IMG/VR virus record: IMGVR_UViG_3300017727_000180
Span: 1 to 22,584 of that record
DNA from: a virus
Direction: 5' to 3' (one strand)
Length of the DNA stretch: 22,584 nucleotides
In this document: piece by piece, positions 9,017-17,716 of the stretch
Numbering within the stretch: the first letter of the stretch is position 1
Layout: each line of letters begins with the position of its first letter
Notes under the pieces: model-generated
The model's input: only the letters and a program-made list of their open reading frames with translations
The model's database searches: none
What the model was told of the DNA's origin: nothing
Translations under genes and position numbers: made by a program

Positions 9017-11022
9017 TAGTTTGTGGCACTTACAGTTACAGCAGTTGTGGTTGATCTATCAGTATCAAAGTTTAAAATCTCATTTCTTGTAGGAGCTAAT
9101 GCACTTTGATTAGCTGGCACAGCAGCTAGTTTGATAAATGTTAGTCCTGCAGATATACTTGTCGGGTTAAAATAGTTGACGGTAACTACTCCTGTTACAG
9201 GATTGAAGTTGCCAATGTTATCTATTATCACAGCATTACCTGCAACAGAAACAACTTGAATGACATTAGAACTTAGTTTATTTCTAAGAACACAGGTTTG
9301 TGCCTGAAAGGTAAACTCATTACTAGTAATAATATACTCATCGTCATCAGGCGCAGCAATAGCTACAGGATATTGCAACTGTTGACTAATAGAGACTTTT
9401 GTTGCAGAAAGGTTTGATCTAATGACGGTAGTATTCTCACCAGATAAACTATTCAACACCATGAAGTTTGCAGCGTCATTGTATCTTTGACTTACAACTA
9501 AATCGACAATCTTATTAATATCATCAACAGACGTAGAATCAACATCTAAAAGTAAACTGTTAATAACAGAAATCAAAGTAGGTGCTGTGGGAGTAAACCT
9601 CTGCTGCATTCTAATATTTGCTCTAGAAGACAGAATAGAAGTAGAAGATTCATCTACAAGAGATAAGACATTTGATTTTCTAAAGGCTTGTTTAAATCCA
9701 CCAGTGTTATTAGCAAAGTACGAAGATATTGTAGTATTAACTTGATCCTGAACAGCATTTAAAGTTAAGTCTGTAAGTTTAGGGTTGAACTGGAAGAAAG
9801 TATCTATTTCAATAAATGTTTCTATTGGATCGATAAATCTGATGTTGAATGATACTATAGAAAGTTGTGCTGCTAACTCTCGTATCGCTTGTTTAGTACT
9901 TGCAATTGTAGCCGCAGTTACATCATCTTCAAATAAGATTGATATGTATACTGCACCAAACTCAGGTTCCACCGCTTCTTCGCCGCCCCATGATGCAATG
10001 TCTTCAATAAGTGTGGAATAACTTTGTAGGATTAGAGATGAATAGTCTTCTGCAGTAACCATGCGGTTCTGAGTAGCATATTGGAAAGGAGCATTCTTAC
10101 GAATAGATTCGATAGTTTCCTTTTCATCGCCACCAATAGAGTTGACATATGTTATTACATTTATATCAGAGGTTATAACTCCTGATGTGAACTGAGAAAC
10201 AGGGGTGAATACAGTAGCATTATTGGCAGTTTTTCCCTTTACCGATAGATACTCAACCTCAATACGATTACCTGCTTGTGGTGCTATCCCAAATGTCTCA
10301 CCATCACCAAAGGATAGCTCAAAATATCCATTAGGAGATTCTTTTAGAATGTAAATAGTAGAGTTAGAACTAATAGATGTGGCGTTTACGATATTTTGAT
10401 ACGTGGTAAAATCTATTGAGGTAGCACTACTATAGACTTTTATGGTAACAGTATCAGCGTCTAGAGTTCCATCAGGAATAACATACACAGGATTATCTTC
10501 ATACTCACCAACTAAAAATGTTTTAGTTTTTAGTGTTCCTTCAAAAATAGAAATACGATTAGAACCCTCATTAGTTTTAAACTCATAAAATCCTGTTCCA
10601 TCATCAGTTGCCGTAAACGACTCTACGGTTTGAAACGTGTAGGACACATCGTCAACATTTGAGGTGAACTGGGTATATGCAGGTAAGGATACTGTTTGCT
10701 CACGTCCTGCTGCAGTAGTATTAAACGTAAGTCTAACTTTTGCCTGTGCTGCAGTATCTGTATCAGGAACATACCCAATACCTTCAGATAGTGATACAAC
10801 TGAACTTCTCAACTGTGCGGTTGGGAGATACGACTCGTTTAAAGCAAAGTTTGCAATCAAAGCATTTAAGTGCGTGTTATATGCCAACACATCAAGAATA
10901 TTTGACAATCCTGATGCCTCAAAGTTATAGTCTTTGAATTCGTCTTTATTAGCAAGATAGTCTTTTAGATTACTCTTGATATTATTAAAGTCTAAGGCTG
11001 ATGATTTAATCGTTGTTGCCAT
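9016..11022 (-). CDS. gp6: Baseplate wedge protein gp6 (668 aa)
   Basis: gp6 forms the continuous inner ring of the wedge and is the conserved J-like core protein of contractile tails. The N-terminus is close to T4: 'LKDYLANKDEFKDYNFEASG' then 'LSNILDVLAYNTHLNA' (T4: LKNFLKNQDEFKDYDFEGSG then LSVLLDVLAYNTHYN). 'NESYLPTAQLRSSVVSLSEG' then 'IGYVP' also matches 'NESFLDSAILRNSVV...LGY'. The length (668) nearly equals T4 (660). Around residues 300 to 330, 'IRKNAPFQYATQNRMVTAED' then Y is the family's 'R..AP......R.VT..DY' signature. It is placed between gp25 (one base gap) and the gp7-like gene, as expected for a wedge core operon. Confidence 0.93.
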   Translation of the reverse strand: MATTIKSSALDFNNIKSNLKDYLANKDEFKDYNFEASGLSNILDVLAYNTHLNALIANFALNESYLPTAQLRSSVVSLSEGIGYVPDTDTAAQAKVRLTFNTTAAGREQTVSLPAYTQFTSNVDDVSYTFQTVESFTATDDGTGFYEFKTNEGSNRISIFEGTLKTKTFLVGEYEDNPVYVIPDGTLDADTVTIKVYSSATSIDFTTYQNIVNATSISSNSTIYILKESPNGYFELSFGDGETFGIAPQAGNRIEVEYLSVKGKTANNATVFTPVSQFTSGVITSDINVITYVNSIGGDEKETIESIRKNAPFQYATQNRMVTAEDYSSLILQSYSTLIEDIASWGGEEAVEPEFGAVYISILFEDDVTAATIASTKQAIRELAAQLSIVSFNIRFIDPIETFIEIDTFFQFNPKLTDLTLNAVQDQVNTTISSYFANNTGGFKQAFRKSNVLSLVDESSTSILSSRANIRMQQRFTPTAPTLISVINSLLLDVDSTSVDDINKIVDLVVSQRYNDAANFMVLNSLSGENTTVIRSNLSATKVSISQQLQYPVAIAAPDDDEYIITSNEFTFQAQTCVLRNKLSSNVIQVVSVAGNAVIIDNIGNFNPVTGVVTVNYFNPTSISAGLTFIKLAAVPANQSALAPTRNEILNFDTDRSTTTAVTVSATN

Positions 11023-11023
11023 T

Positions 11024-11470
11024 TTATCTTAACCTTGATAATGAAGTTGTGAATGTTACAACTTCTTCTGTGTTTATAACCTGAAACTCTATGTAGATAC
11101 TTATAGAGTTTCTTTCCTCTTGATAGCTTACCGACACTTCTCTTACAATCGCTCTTGGTTCATAAGCATTGATAGCTCTTATTATATTTTCACGTGTTTC
11201 TTCTTCAACATCATCGTCAGCAAGTTCAAATAGAAGTGCTCTTATATTACCACCATAAAAAGGTTCAAACGGCTTTTCGAAATAGTCTGTCAAAATAAGA
11301 TTTTTTACGGCTTGCTTTACAGCAGCCGCTTCTTTTTTAACAAATATTTCTCCATTTGGTTTAGCAGTGAAAGACAGATCTATATCTCTGTATTCTTTAC
11401 GTCTACCACCGATTAAAGTAGATTGACTAAGATTACCATCTTCTTTTGCTAATACTCTAGTTGTTGCCAT
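11024..11470 (-). CDS. gp25: Baseplate wedge protein gp25 (148 aa)
   Basis: A GPW/gp25 family protein: the wedge component that with gp6 and gp53 links the baseplate to the first sheath ring. 'DIDLSFTAKPNGEIFVKKEA' then 'AAVKQAVKNLILTDYFEKPF' and 'GGNIRALLFE' follow the family pattern 'D.dl.f....G.i.......AV...l.n.l.T..GerP..P.fG..l...lFe'. The invariant EPR motif is at residues 104 to 106 ('AYEPRAIV'), followed by paired beta strands. Length 148 versus 132 in T4. It has its own late promoter 23 bases upstream and a purine-rich ribosome site (GAGAAG). It is followed one base later by gp6. Confidence 0.92.
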   Translation of the reverse strand: MATTRVLAKEDGNLSQSTLIGGRRKEYRDIDLSFTAKPNGEIFVKKEAAAVKQAVKNLILTDYFEKPFEPFYGGNIRALLFELADDDVEEETRENIIRAINAYEPRAIVREVSVSYQEERNSISIYIEFQVINTEEVVTFTTSLSRLR

Positions 11471-11492
11471 TAGGTCTTCTCTATTTTACTGT

Positions 11493-11500
11493 TATTTATA
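11493..11500 (-). promoter_or_regulatory. T4-type late promoter before gp25
   Basis: The minus strand reads TATAAATA, a perfect late octamer, 23 bases before the gp25 ATG. It overlaps the last five bases of the spike/peptidase gene (stop at 11496). With the usual T4 spacing, transcription would start near 11486, giving a leader of about 16 bases that still includes the GAGAAG ribosome site. It would let the wedge block gp25-gp6-gp7 be made independently of the hub genes. Confidence 0.7.
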
Positions 11501-13940
11501 ATGATTTTGCGAAGGAAACATCAAAACCTGCGTTCCAAGTTCCTGCAGATCCTGCACCACCCTGTCTCCATGTACTCTCATCATAATGAATAAACGAAGG
11601 ATAACCACCAATACCGGGACGTATTCCTTTCGCTTTGGCATTACGCACAAGAATGCGAATGTAACGTTGATACAATGAAGAGTTTTGTGATGGGTTGATT
11701 CTCTTTCCTGCCAACAATAAGAAGTGATCTGCAGCTTCTCCTTTTGGATGGTTTTGAGTTCCAGTATCTCTTTTAGCCCTACCACCATTTGAAGTTATCT
11801 GTGCAGTATATTCCTGACCAAGTTCACGAACAGCAGACGCAATAGCATCAACAATATTTTGATTAGGCCAATTTATTCGGTCTGGTCCTCTAGAGTGAGT
11901 TACAACACCATCACTTGGTGGAATGGCAGACTGTTCTATCGCACGTGCTTCTAATGTTTCATTATCTTCTAACAAACATTCTATTAGCTCACCTTTAGAT
12001 AACAACTGTCTATTATATTCAGTAGAAACTTTTCTGTTAAATCTTCCTGTCCAGTTGTCATCAATATCAGGCATTATTAAAATAAGTCTTGCCTTTAAAA
12101 CTGGTTGATCGTTCTTGCACTCTAAAGTATCGTATGACAAAATCATTTCGTCAAAGAAACTCACATCCTTTACATACTCTGCAATATCAAACAAATCTAA
12201 GTTGTTTTCTGCACCACTTTGATCCACCGCTTTGTATACAACAGCCTTGCCTTTAGCTTTTAAATCGTTTATACTTTTTGGTGTTATTACTTCAGATGGA
12301 CCAGGTTTATAAATGCCTTCTGATACAACTAGATTTATACCTTTAAACCTATCAGTATTAGTTTGCACCTTTTTTAAAATAAGACTGTGCAGGTATAGGT
12401 TTCTAGCAAGCTCTCTTTTCACAGACAATGATTTTATGAACTTAAGGTTTGTTGCATCTTCTGATCCCAAAAACTTTGCTATGGTAATATTGTCCGACAA
12501 CTTAGTTTTTATAGTGATATCATCTTGCTTCAGAGGATTGTACTTATCTTCAGGAACAATACTTACTACATTGTTTTTGGGTATATATGTTGCAGCAAGT
12601 CTAGGCGAGTAAATACTTACAGGCTTATTACCTAAGATAGGAGTAGACTCTTGCTTTACTGTTCTACCAATCCGTTTAGGGGTTGGATTATTATATTCAG
12701 AACAAATAAGATTTTCTTTAAGTAGTTGGCCCATAAACTGAGTGTTGCCTAAGTTAGCAGCATCTCGTAGCTTTGATCTAGCCTTGGCAGTAGTCATATC
12801 TCCTGTAGAAATACCGCCATAATCTTTTGACTTGTCGATAAAGTTCTTTAAGTAGTCGCCCTTGTCAATGATCACCTTACGAATACCACCTGCTGCCTTA
12901 AGCAAGTATGTAAGAACATTTGTCGAAGTTGGCGTAGTGATAGTAGGAGTCGCAGTATTAGTAATACTACCTGCAGTTCCTGTAGCTGCTTCTCCATAGT
13001 CTTGAGACTGAGTTACTGTTGAAGTAGTCGCAGTTCCATCTAGGTCTCCATGGAATGTCGGGGCAGTGATACCTTTATCAAACACAGCGCCGTTACCCAC
13101 AAAGTCAACAGCAGTGCCACCTATGACTCCACTACCACCTTGTACAGTCATATTTTGTGCTGAAGCAGTCACGTTATCTGAAGCAATATTAATATAGTCC
13201 TGTGAGGTGATGTTCATTTCACCACTAGAGAATAAACCAACATTACCATTAACGTTATAATCAAGATTACCTTTGACATTGTGTTGATGTCCACCCAAGA
13301 ACACATCAGTAACTAAACCAGTTGAGTAGGTTGTTATTGGACCTGTAACAGAAGTCTGTAATCCGTTGCCAACATTCTTTTCTTCTGATCCCTTTACAGT
13401 CTCTACTTTATTACCATTCACTGTAACATTGTAATCTAAACAATCAACATTAAACTCTCCTACAACCTTTATGTTTAGGTTGCCTTTATATACTAGTTGT
13501 GCATCGCCTTCAACAATAACATCATTAGTACCGCCGATTATCTCAACCTTACGCTTCTTAGAACTAATGATGATACTACCATCAGGAGATAGTTCTATAC
13601 CGCTACCCTCAAAGTGCTTGATAAGGATGCGTTCATTTCCATCAGTATCATCAACTTCCCACACATGACCCTTCTCAGATTTAGATACTTGGTTTTTGCC
13701 ATAGTCTGATGAGATCTTATCGCCTGAGGATATTTCCATCCCATCGTATTGTGCAAAAAACTCTAGATCGTTTCTAGCAACGCCTCTTGCTTCTTTTGCA
13801 ATATTACTTGAAAAGAAATATCCTGTCTCAGGATACTTACCTGTAGGATCTTCAGGAAGATTTGAAACCTTATCAGACGCTCTACGATCAATAGCTTCTT
13901 GCGTAAGTGATGATAGATTATTTGGGTATACAATAGCCAT
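11496..13940 (-). CDS. Beta-helical spike (gp5C-like) protein with C-terminal M15-type peptidase domain (814 aa)
   Basis: Residues about 105 to 300 are a run of short Val/Gly/Asn repeats ('VEIIGGTNDVIVEGDAQLV', 'NLNIKVVGEFNVD', 'GNLDYNVNGNVGL'), the triangular beta-helix type seen in T4 gp5 C-terminal spikes and VgrG. 'APTFHGDLDGTA' follows. Residues about 500 to 650 include 'GINLVVSEGIYKPGPSE' and 'SINDLKAKGKAVVYKA', a conserved segment without a known function. The C-terminus carries HPKGEAAD (731 to 738), matching the zinc motif HxxGxAxD of M15 peptidases, and 'GIGGYPSFIHYD' with H785, the likely third ligand. This predicts a Zn-dependent peptidase cutting peptidoglycan cross-bridges at entry. 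T4 gp5 instead has OB, lysozyme and spike in one chain; here OB and lysozyme are in a separate gene two positions upstream. Confidence 0.82.
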   Translation of the reverse strand: MAIVYPNNLSSLTQEAIDRRASDKVSNLPEDPTGKYPETGYFFSSNIAKEARGVARNDLEFFAQYDGMEISSGDKISSDYGKNQVSKSEKGHVWEVDDTDGNERILIKHFEGSGIELSPDGSIIISSKKRKVEIIGGTNDVIVEGDAQLVYKGNLNIKVVGEFNVDCLDYNVTVNGNKVETVKGSEEKNVGNGLQTSVTGPITTYSTGLVTDVFLGGHQHNVKGNLDYNVNGNVGLFSSGEMNITSQDYINIASDNVTASAQNMTVQGGSGVIGGTAVDFVGNGAVFDKGITAPTFHGDLDGTATTSTVTQSQDYGEAATGTAGSITNTATPTITTPTSTNVLTYLLKAAGGIRKVIIDKGDYLKNFIDKSKDYGGISTGDMTTAKARSKLRDAANLGNTQFMGQLLKENLICSEYNNPTPKRIGRTVKQESTPILGNKPVSIYSPRLAATYIPKNNVVSIVPEDKYNPLKQDDITIKTKLSDNITIAKFLGSEDATNLKFIKSLSVKRELARNLYLHSLILKKVQTNTDRFKGINLVVSEGIYKPGPSEVITPKSINDLKAKGKAVVYKAVDQSGAENNLDLFDIAEYVKDVSFFDEMILSYDTLECKNDQPVLKARLILIMPDIDDNWTGRFNRKVSTEYNRQLLSKGELIECLLEDNETLEARAIEQSAIPPSDGVVTHSRGPDRINWPNQNIVDAIASAVRELGQEYTAQITSNGGRAKRDTGTQNHPKGEAADHFLLLAGKRINPSQNSSLYQRYIRILVRNAKAKGIRPGIGGYPSFIHYDESTWRQGGAGSAGTWNAGFDVSFAKSL

Positions 13941-13941
13941 A

Positions 13942-15438
13942 CTAGTTTCCTAAACCATCTATTATTTGTTTTTGCGTTAAAGGTTCTGACTTTCTTGGAT
14001 CATAGCCCTTTATATTTTCTTTTCCAAACCAAATCCTTGCAGCATTTTGCACATCCCACCATGGGGATTCTGTTGTACTTAGAATATCATATAATCCTAG
14101 TGTCTGTATGCCCGGTTTTACATTGTAAATAGCTTCCATAAGTTTTTTTACTGTTTTTATTTGTGATGAGTTTACTTTCCATTCAAGTTCTTCAAGAGCA
14201 ATCAATATAGTTCTTTCAGAATGATCTGGGAGTTCGCCATAATACATCCCCGTACCTTTTATATCTAACGGTCTACCTCTATATGTAACACCTGCCTGAT
14301 CTATGAAAAAATGAGGTTCAAATCCTTGATTGTGATCACTAACAAATACTTGATGATACCCTTCAATAGTACCCTTTCCGTCAGAAGCAGATACATTCCA
14401 TGCTTCCCAAACCATTTGTGTAACATCTCTTTTTAGATTTGCGACTTCAGTTTCAACTTCTGATATGTCTTCAATAGAATCAAATATTTTTGTATTAATG
14501 TCTGTTGTACTTTCTCTCCAAACATTAATATAATCATCAGTTCTTTTTGTGGGTATGTCTACGCTAACTGCAGTTGGTTCTAATGCTTTAGACGCTCTGT
14601 TATCTATTTTAAGTATGACTTCCCGTAACTCTGCGTCTGGTTTGTCTGAATACTTTTTCAATATAGAAACAGCTTTATCTATATTACCCTTTTGTCTAAG
14701 CTCGACAATATCCTTTATATCATTAGATGGAATGGTTAATAAAACATCTCCCTTTTTAGCCACAGATCCTAAGAGATTTTCTGTTGACTGAAAAGTATTT
14801 TCAACAAGATTTTCAACCAAACCAGAAAATCCAGAAAAAGAGTTTTTTATTAATTTATCTAAAGACGATACTTGACTTAGAACTGTGCTTGATGCCAATG
14901 AAGATAATCCTTTAGTTGTATTTAAAACATCTCCTAGTACATTGTCAAGTATATTATCTCTTGCAAGTTCTGTCACAACATTACTACCAACAATATTTGT
15001 TATTTCGTCTGAGCTTGCTGTAGTAGTTGACTTAACAACCTCTGCCAAAGCTTCAGGAAATGGGGCAGAGATTGCAACATCTAAAAATCCGTTTGCCGAA
15101 AGTCTACTATCACCTGTAATGGTAGATAAATCTGTAGCATCAGACCCAACCTTTTTTACCAGTTCGTCTTTCTTGGCACTAGAGTCTAACTGTACCACAC
15201 CAACTTTCTTTTTTATCTGACTAGGAACTGATCCATCAACACCCGATATTATGTCTTTATCAGAGCTAGTGACACTTTTGAACCCCCCTGATGTAGAGTT
15301 ATCAGGTTTATACTTAAAGCTAAATGCCGTGTCAAAAACTTCATTTAATATATTAGTTTTTTTACTAGAGGATTCTAGATCTAATAATCTTTCTATAGCA
15401 TTGATACCGTCCTGCAACTTCTCCTTTGGTAATGACAT
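13942..15438 (-). CDS. Baseplate hub-associated protein with degenerate amidase-like (PGRP-fold) C-terminal domain (498 aa)
   Basis: Residues 1 to about 290 are Ser/Asp/Lys-rich and helical, with no motif I recognise. Residues about 340 to 465 align without difficulty to N-acetylmuramoyl-L-alanine amidases of the T7 lysozyme type: 'EPHFFIDQAGVTYRGRP' (T7: GYHFIIKRDGTVEAGRD), 'ILIALE', 'SSQIKTVKKLMEAIY', and 'LGLYDILSTTESPWWDV' (T7: LRAHHEVAPKACPSFDL). All three zinc ligand positions appear changed: His to Asn348, His to Tyr450 or Asp451, and Cys to Ser458; the catalytic Tyr before 'HF' is Pro375. The domain is therefore probably not an active amidase and may bind peptidoglycan or serve as a structural part of the hub. 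The ATG overlaps the stop of the lysozyme gene (TAATG), and it ends one base before the spike gene. Confidence 0.72.
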   Translation of the reverse strand: MSLPKEKLQDGINAIERLLDLESSSKKTNILNEVFDTAFSFKYKPDNSTSGGFKSVTSSDKDIISGVDGSVPSQIKKKVGVVQLDSSAKKDELVKKVGSDATDLSTITGDSRLSANGFLDVAISAPFPEALAEVVKSTTTASSDEITNIVGSNVVTELARDNILDNVLGDVLNTTKGLSSLASSTVLSQVSSLDKLIKNSFSGFSGLVENLVENTFQSTENLLGSVAKKGDVLLTIPSNDIKDIVELRQKGNIDKAVSILKKYSDKPDAELREVILKIDNRASKALEPTAVSVDIPTKRTDDYINVWRESTTDINTKIFDSIEDISEVETEVANLKRDVTQMVWEAWNVSASDGKGTIEGYHQVFVSDHNQGFEPHFFIDQAGVTYRGRPLDIKGTGMYYGELPDHSERTILIALEELEWKVNSSQIKTVKKLMEAIYNVKPGIQTLGLYDILSTTESPWWDVQNAARIWFGKENIKGYDPRKSEPLTQKQIIDGLGN

Positions 15439-16367
15439 TAACCTGCTCCTGACGATATTAAGTTGTTTTCTGCAGACGCCCTTAAAGAAGCTTGGTAACC
15501 ATCATATGCTTCTCTTGCTGCCAAAGGTCTTCTTGGATAACCTTCTTCTGCAGCCCTTTCATATCTACGAAAGAAATGATAGGTAGAGTTCAAATCATTT
15601 TTTGGTCCATCAAAGTTAGATATATTGGCAGGGTTACTTAAATGATCCCAACACCTATGAGTGCGATTTGTTTTCATATCAAATATAAGGAACTTTAACT
15701 GTAAGAACAAATCATATGGATCTTCATTTAGTTCTGAAGCATATGCTTCTACGCTTTGCCACCTTCCCCATTTAGAGTTCCACTGAGCTATACCTCTAGA
15801 ATCCTCTATTTCGTTTTGAAGTTTGGCATTCGGATCAAAGTTACTTTCAACCTCTAAGTTTCCACACACTCCTGCTGCAGCTTTTATCGGTAGACCATTG
15901 CTAACTAGAAAGTCCATAACAAGAACCCTCAACTCTGCAACTTCTGCATTCCCGTTCCTGTAGATTTGCTTTTGCTGTTCAGTGACAATAACACCTTCTT
16001 TACCAATGTTCTTTGTGTCTAGAAGATTAACTCTTCCACCTTCTGCAGCCGCCCTTACCTGTGGTGAAGATGGTTGTTCTATGTGGCTCATTGATCCAAG
16101 TATAATAGGACTTTGAGAGGTCATGCCATCTAAAAAGAAACCAAATACTAACGCACTATTTTTTAGTTGTGGTATTTTACCTACGCCCGACACGCCACCT
16201 TCTGTAGTTGGTAACATCGTTTCTGCCCAAGGTAAGTATTTGTTTTCAACTTCTTCAGAGTGAATACCATATATTCTAACTTGAAACCTTCCAGCCTCAT
16301 CAGGATCTTGACCACTAATAATCCTACCAACAAACCATCGGATATTGTCACCATAATATTCGTTCAT
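15438..16367 (-). CDS. gp5: gp5-like baseplate hub OB-fold with tail lysozyme domain (309 aa)
   Basis: Residues 8 to about 95 form the gp5/VgrG OB fold: 'WFVGRIISGQDPDEAGRFQV' then 'RIYGIHSEE', 'LPWAETMLPTTEGGVSGVGK', and 'ALVFGFFLDGMTSQSPIILG'. Residues about 145 to 290 are a tail lysozyme domain: 'GLPIKAAAGVCGNLEVESNF' with the likely catalytic Glu174 in the GNLxxES motif, and 'GIAQWN' at 192 to 197. This protein would sit on the gp27 ring and degrade peptidoglycan during tube entry. T4 gp5 has 575 residues and ends in the beta-helical spike; this protein stops after the lysozyme domain, and the beta helix is in the 814-aa gene. It overlaps the hub gene upstream by 4 bases (ATGA), so the two are probably coupled for stoichiometry. 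Confidence 0.87.
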   Translation of the reverse strand: MNEYYGDNIRWFVGRIISGQDPDEAGRFQVRIYGIHSEEVENKYLPWAETMLPTTEGGVSGVGKIPQLKNSALVFGFFLDGMTSQSPIILGSMSHIEQPSSPQVRAAAEGGRVNLLDTKNIGKEGVIVTEQQKQIYRNGNAEVAELRVLVMDFLVSNGLPIKAAAGVCGNLEVESNFDPNAKLQNEIEDSRGIAQWNSKWGRWQSVEAYASELNEDPYDLFLQLKFLIFDMKTNRTHRCWDHLSNPANISNFDGPKNDLNSTYHFFRRYERAAEEGYPRRPLAAREAYDGYQASLRASAENNLISSGAG

Positions 16368-17716
16368 TCTTGAATACTCCGACTTGCAAGTTTACTTAAA
16401 TTTAAAGCGACAGTATGTCTTTCCCCAACAATATCGAAGCAATGACGTTTTGATAATATCACAAAGTCACCAGATCTCTTTTCATCTATTGTAGTATTTG
16501 TGTTTATATCAGTGTTGTTTCGTTTTACATTCATACGAACTTGATGCCCAACACAAGTTTTTATACTGAAACCAAACAGTAATCCTGGCATGTTTATCGA
16601 ATATATATTTTTCATCAAATGGCTAATAACACTTTTTCTTATCATAGTATATATTTCTGCTGCAGGATACGCTTCTTGACTGAAACCATTAGTATCATTA
16701 TATGGCTGCGAAGTAACTCTGGTTACTATTTTAGTATTATAATCAGTAATAGACTTATTGTCAAACTGTAATGGATCTGCAATAAACTTTTTATCAAAGG
16801 CAATAAAGTTTTGTTCTTTTGGAAACAGTTCAGCTTCTGTTAGTCTAGCAAACCAATCTGCCATGTCTATATGAAACTTAAACGGAGATCCAGTGGTAGC
16901 ATTAACAGAGTTATATTGAGACCCCATACCACCATCTAGAGCTATTTCTAAAGTGTTTTCTAATAATCCCAAATCTAAATTAGTTATATTCACAGCCTGA
17001 GATTCAATATCACTTTTAACAGTATTGAACTGATCATATACAAAAGGCATAACTTCATTAAAGGATTTTTCTTGTATTATAGTTTGTAAGTCGGTGAGAT
17101 AAAACTTATTGTCAACAACAGAGGAGTAGAAAAAGAACGGTAATCCTGTCTCTGTAGTCATTTTACTTAAGACAGTATAAATGGCACTCAAAGGATCTTG
17201 AAAAGGCACGATATACCTAAATGCTTGTTGGAATGAAGAAACTTTGCTTTCTATAACAACTTCTCTACCAAGCTTGTCTTTTGCAATAGCAGATATGATT
17301 TCTTCACCAGTTCCTGTATACGCCTTGCTAAACCTAATAAGATCATTATAAAACTTTATATCTTCTATTAAAGCCATTGATAGAAAAGATGATTGATCGT
17401 TAGTCTTTATATTATCAGTGATTTCTTCGATTATAAAAGTTTTTGTTATTAGCCCTGATGATCTATCAGGAGTCTCAAACTCAACAACAATCCTTTCAGT
17501 ACCTACAAGGTCAGCCACCCTATAAATGTCTAGATCATCTTGAATGACTATACCACCTGTTAGGAATCCTTTAGACAAATCTTCATATATATTAACCTCA
17601 ACAACAACGCCAGACCTACCATTCCCCGCAAGGAATAGGGGTTGATTGTAACGATCTGCTTCCAATCGAATGCTAACAATCTTAAGCTGTTCTGCTGATA
17701 CTAGTGGAGTTGCCAT
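16364..17716 (-). CDS. gp27: gp27-like baseplate central hub protein (450 aa)
   Basis: The N-terminus 'GVVVEVNIYEDLSKGFLTGG' then 'IVIQDDLDIYRVADLVGTER' and 'IVVEFETP' follows the tube-like beta-barrel start of gp27/gpD-type hub proteins ('v.i.Edi..p...g.i.i.D...l....pi.G.E.v.v.f.tp'). The middle has 'VPFQDPLSAIYTVLSK' and 'LPFFFYSSVVDNKFYLTDLQ', like the hub protein insertion that recognises pre-set joint domains. Length 450 versus 391 in T4 gp27. Neighbours agree: gp53 upstream (no gap) and gp5-like downstream (4-base overlap), and gp27 and gp5 form the (gp27-gp5)3 hub complex in T4. Sequence identity to T4 gp27 is low by eye, so the call relies on fold-type pattern and synteny. Confidence 0.76.
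   Translation of the reverse strand: MATPLVSAEQLKIVSIRLEADRYNQPLFLAGNGRSGVVVEVNIYEDLSKGFLTGGIVIQDDLDIYRVADLVGTERIVVEFETPDRSSGLITKTFIIEEITDNIKTNDQSSFLSMALIEDIKFYNDLIRFSKAYTGTGEEIISAIAKDKLGREVVIESKVSSFQQAFRYIVPFQDPLSAIYTVLSKMTTETGLPFFFYSSVVDNKFYLTDLQTIIQEKSFNEVMPFVYDQFNTVKSDIESQAVNITNLDLGLLENTLEIALDGGMGSQYNSVNATTGSPFKFHIDMADWFARLTEAELFPKEQNFIAFDKKFIADPLQFDNKSITDYNTKIVTRVTSQPYNDTNGFSQEAYPAAEIYTMIRKSVISHLMKNIYSINMPGLLFGFSIKTCVGHQVRMNVKRNNTDINTNTTIDEKRSGDFVILSKRHCFDIVGERHTVALNLSKLASRSIQE

Noticed and set aside
11492-11788. 98-codon minus-strand frame overlapping the end of the spike/peptidase gene
   Set aside because: It is in another frame of the M15 domain coding region and has no family pattern; the zinc motif frame is clearly the coding one.
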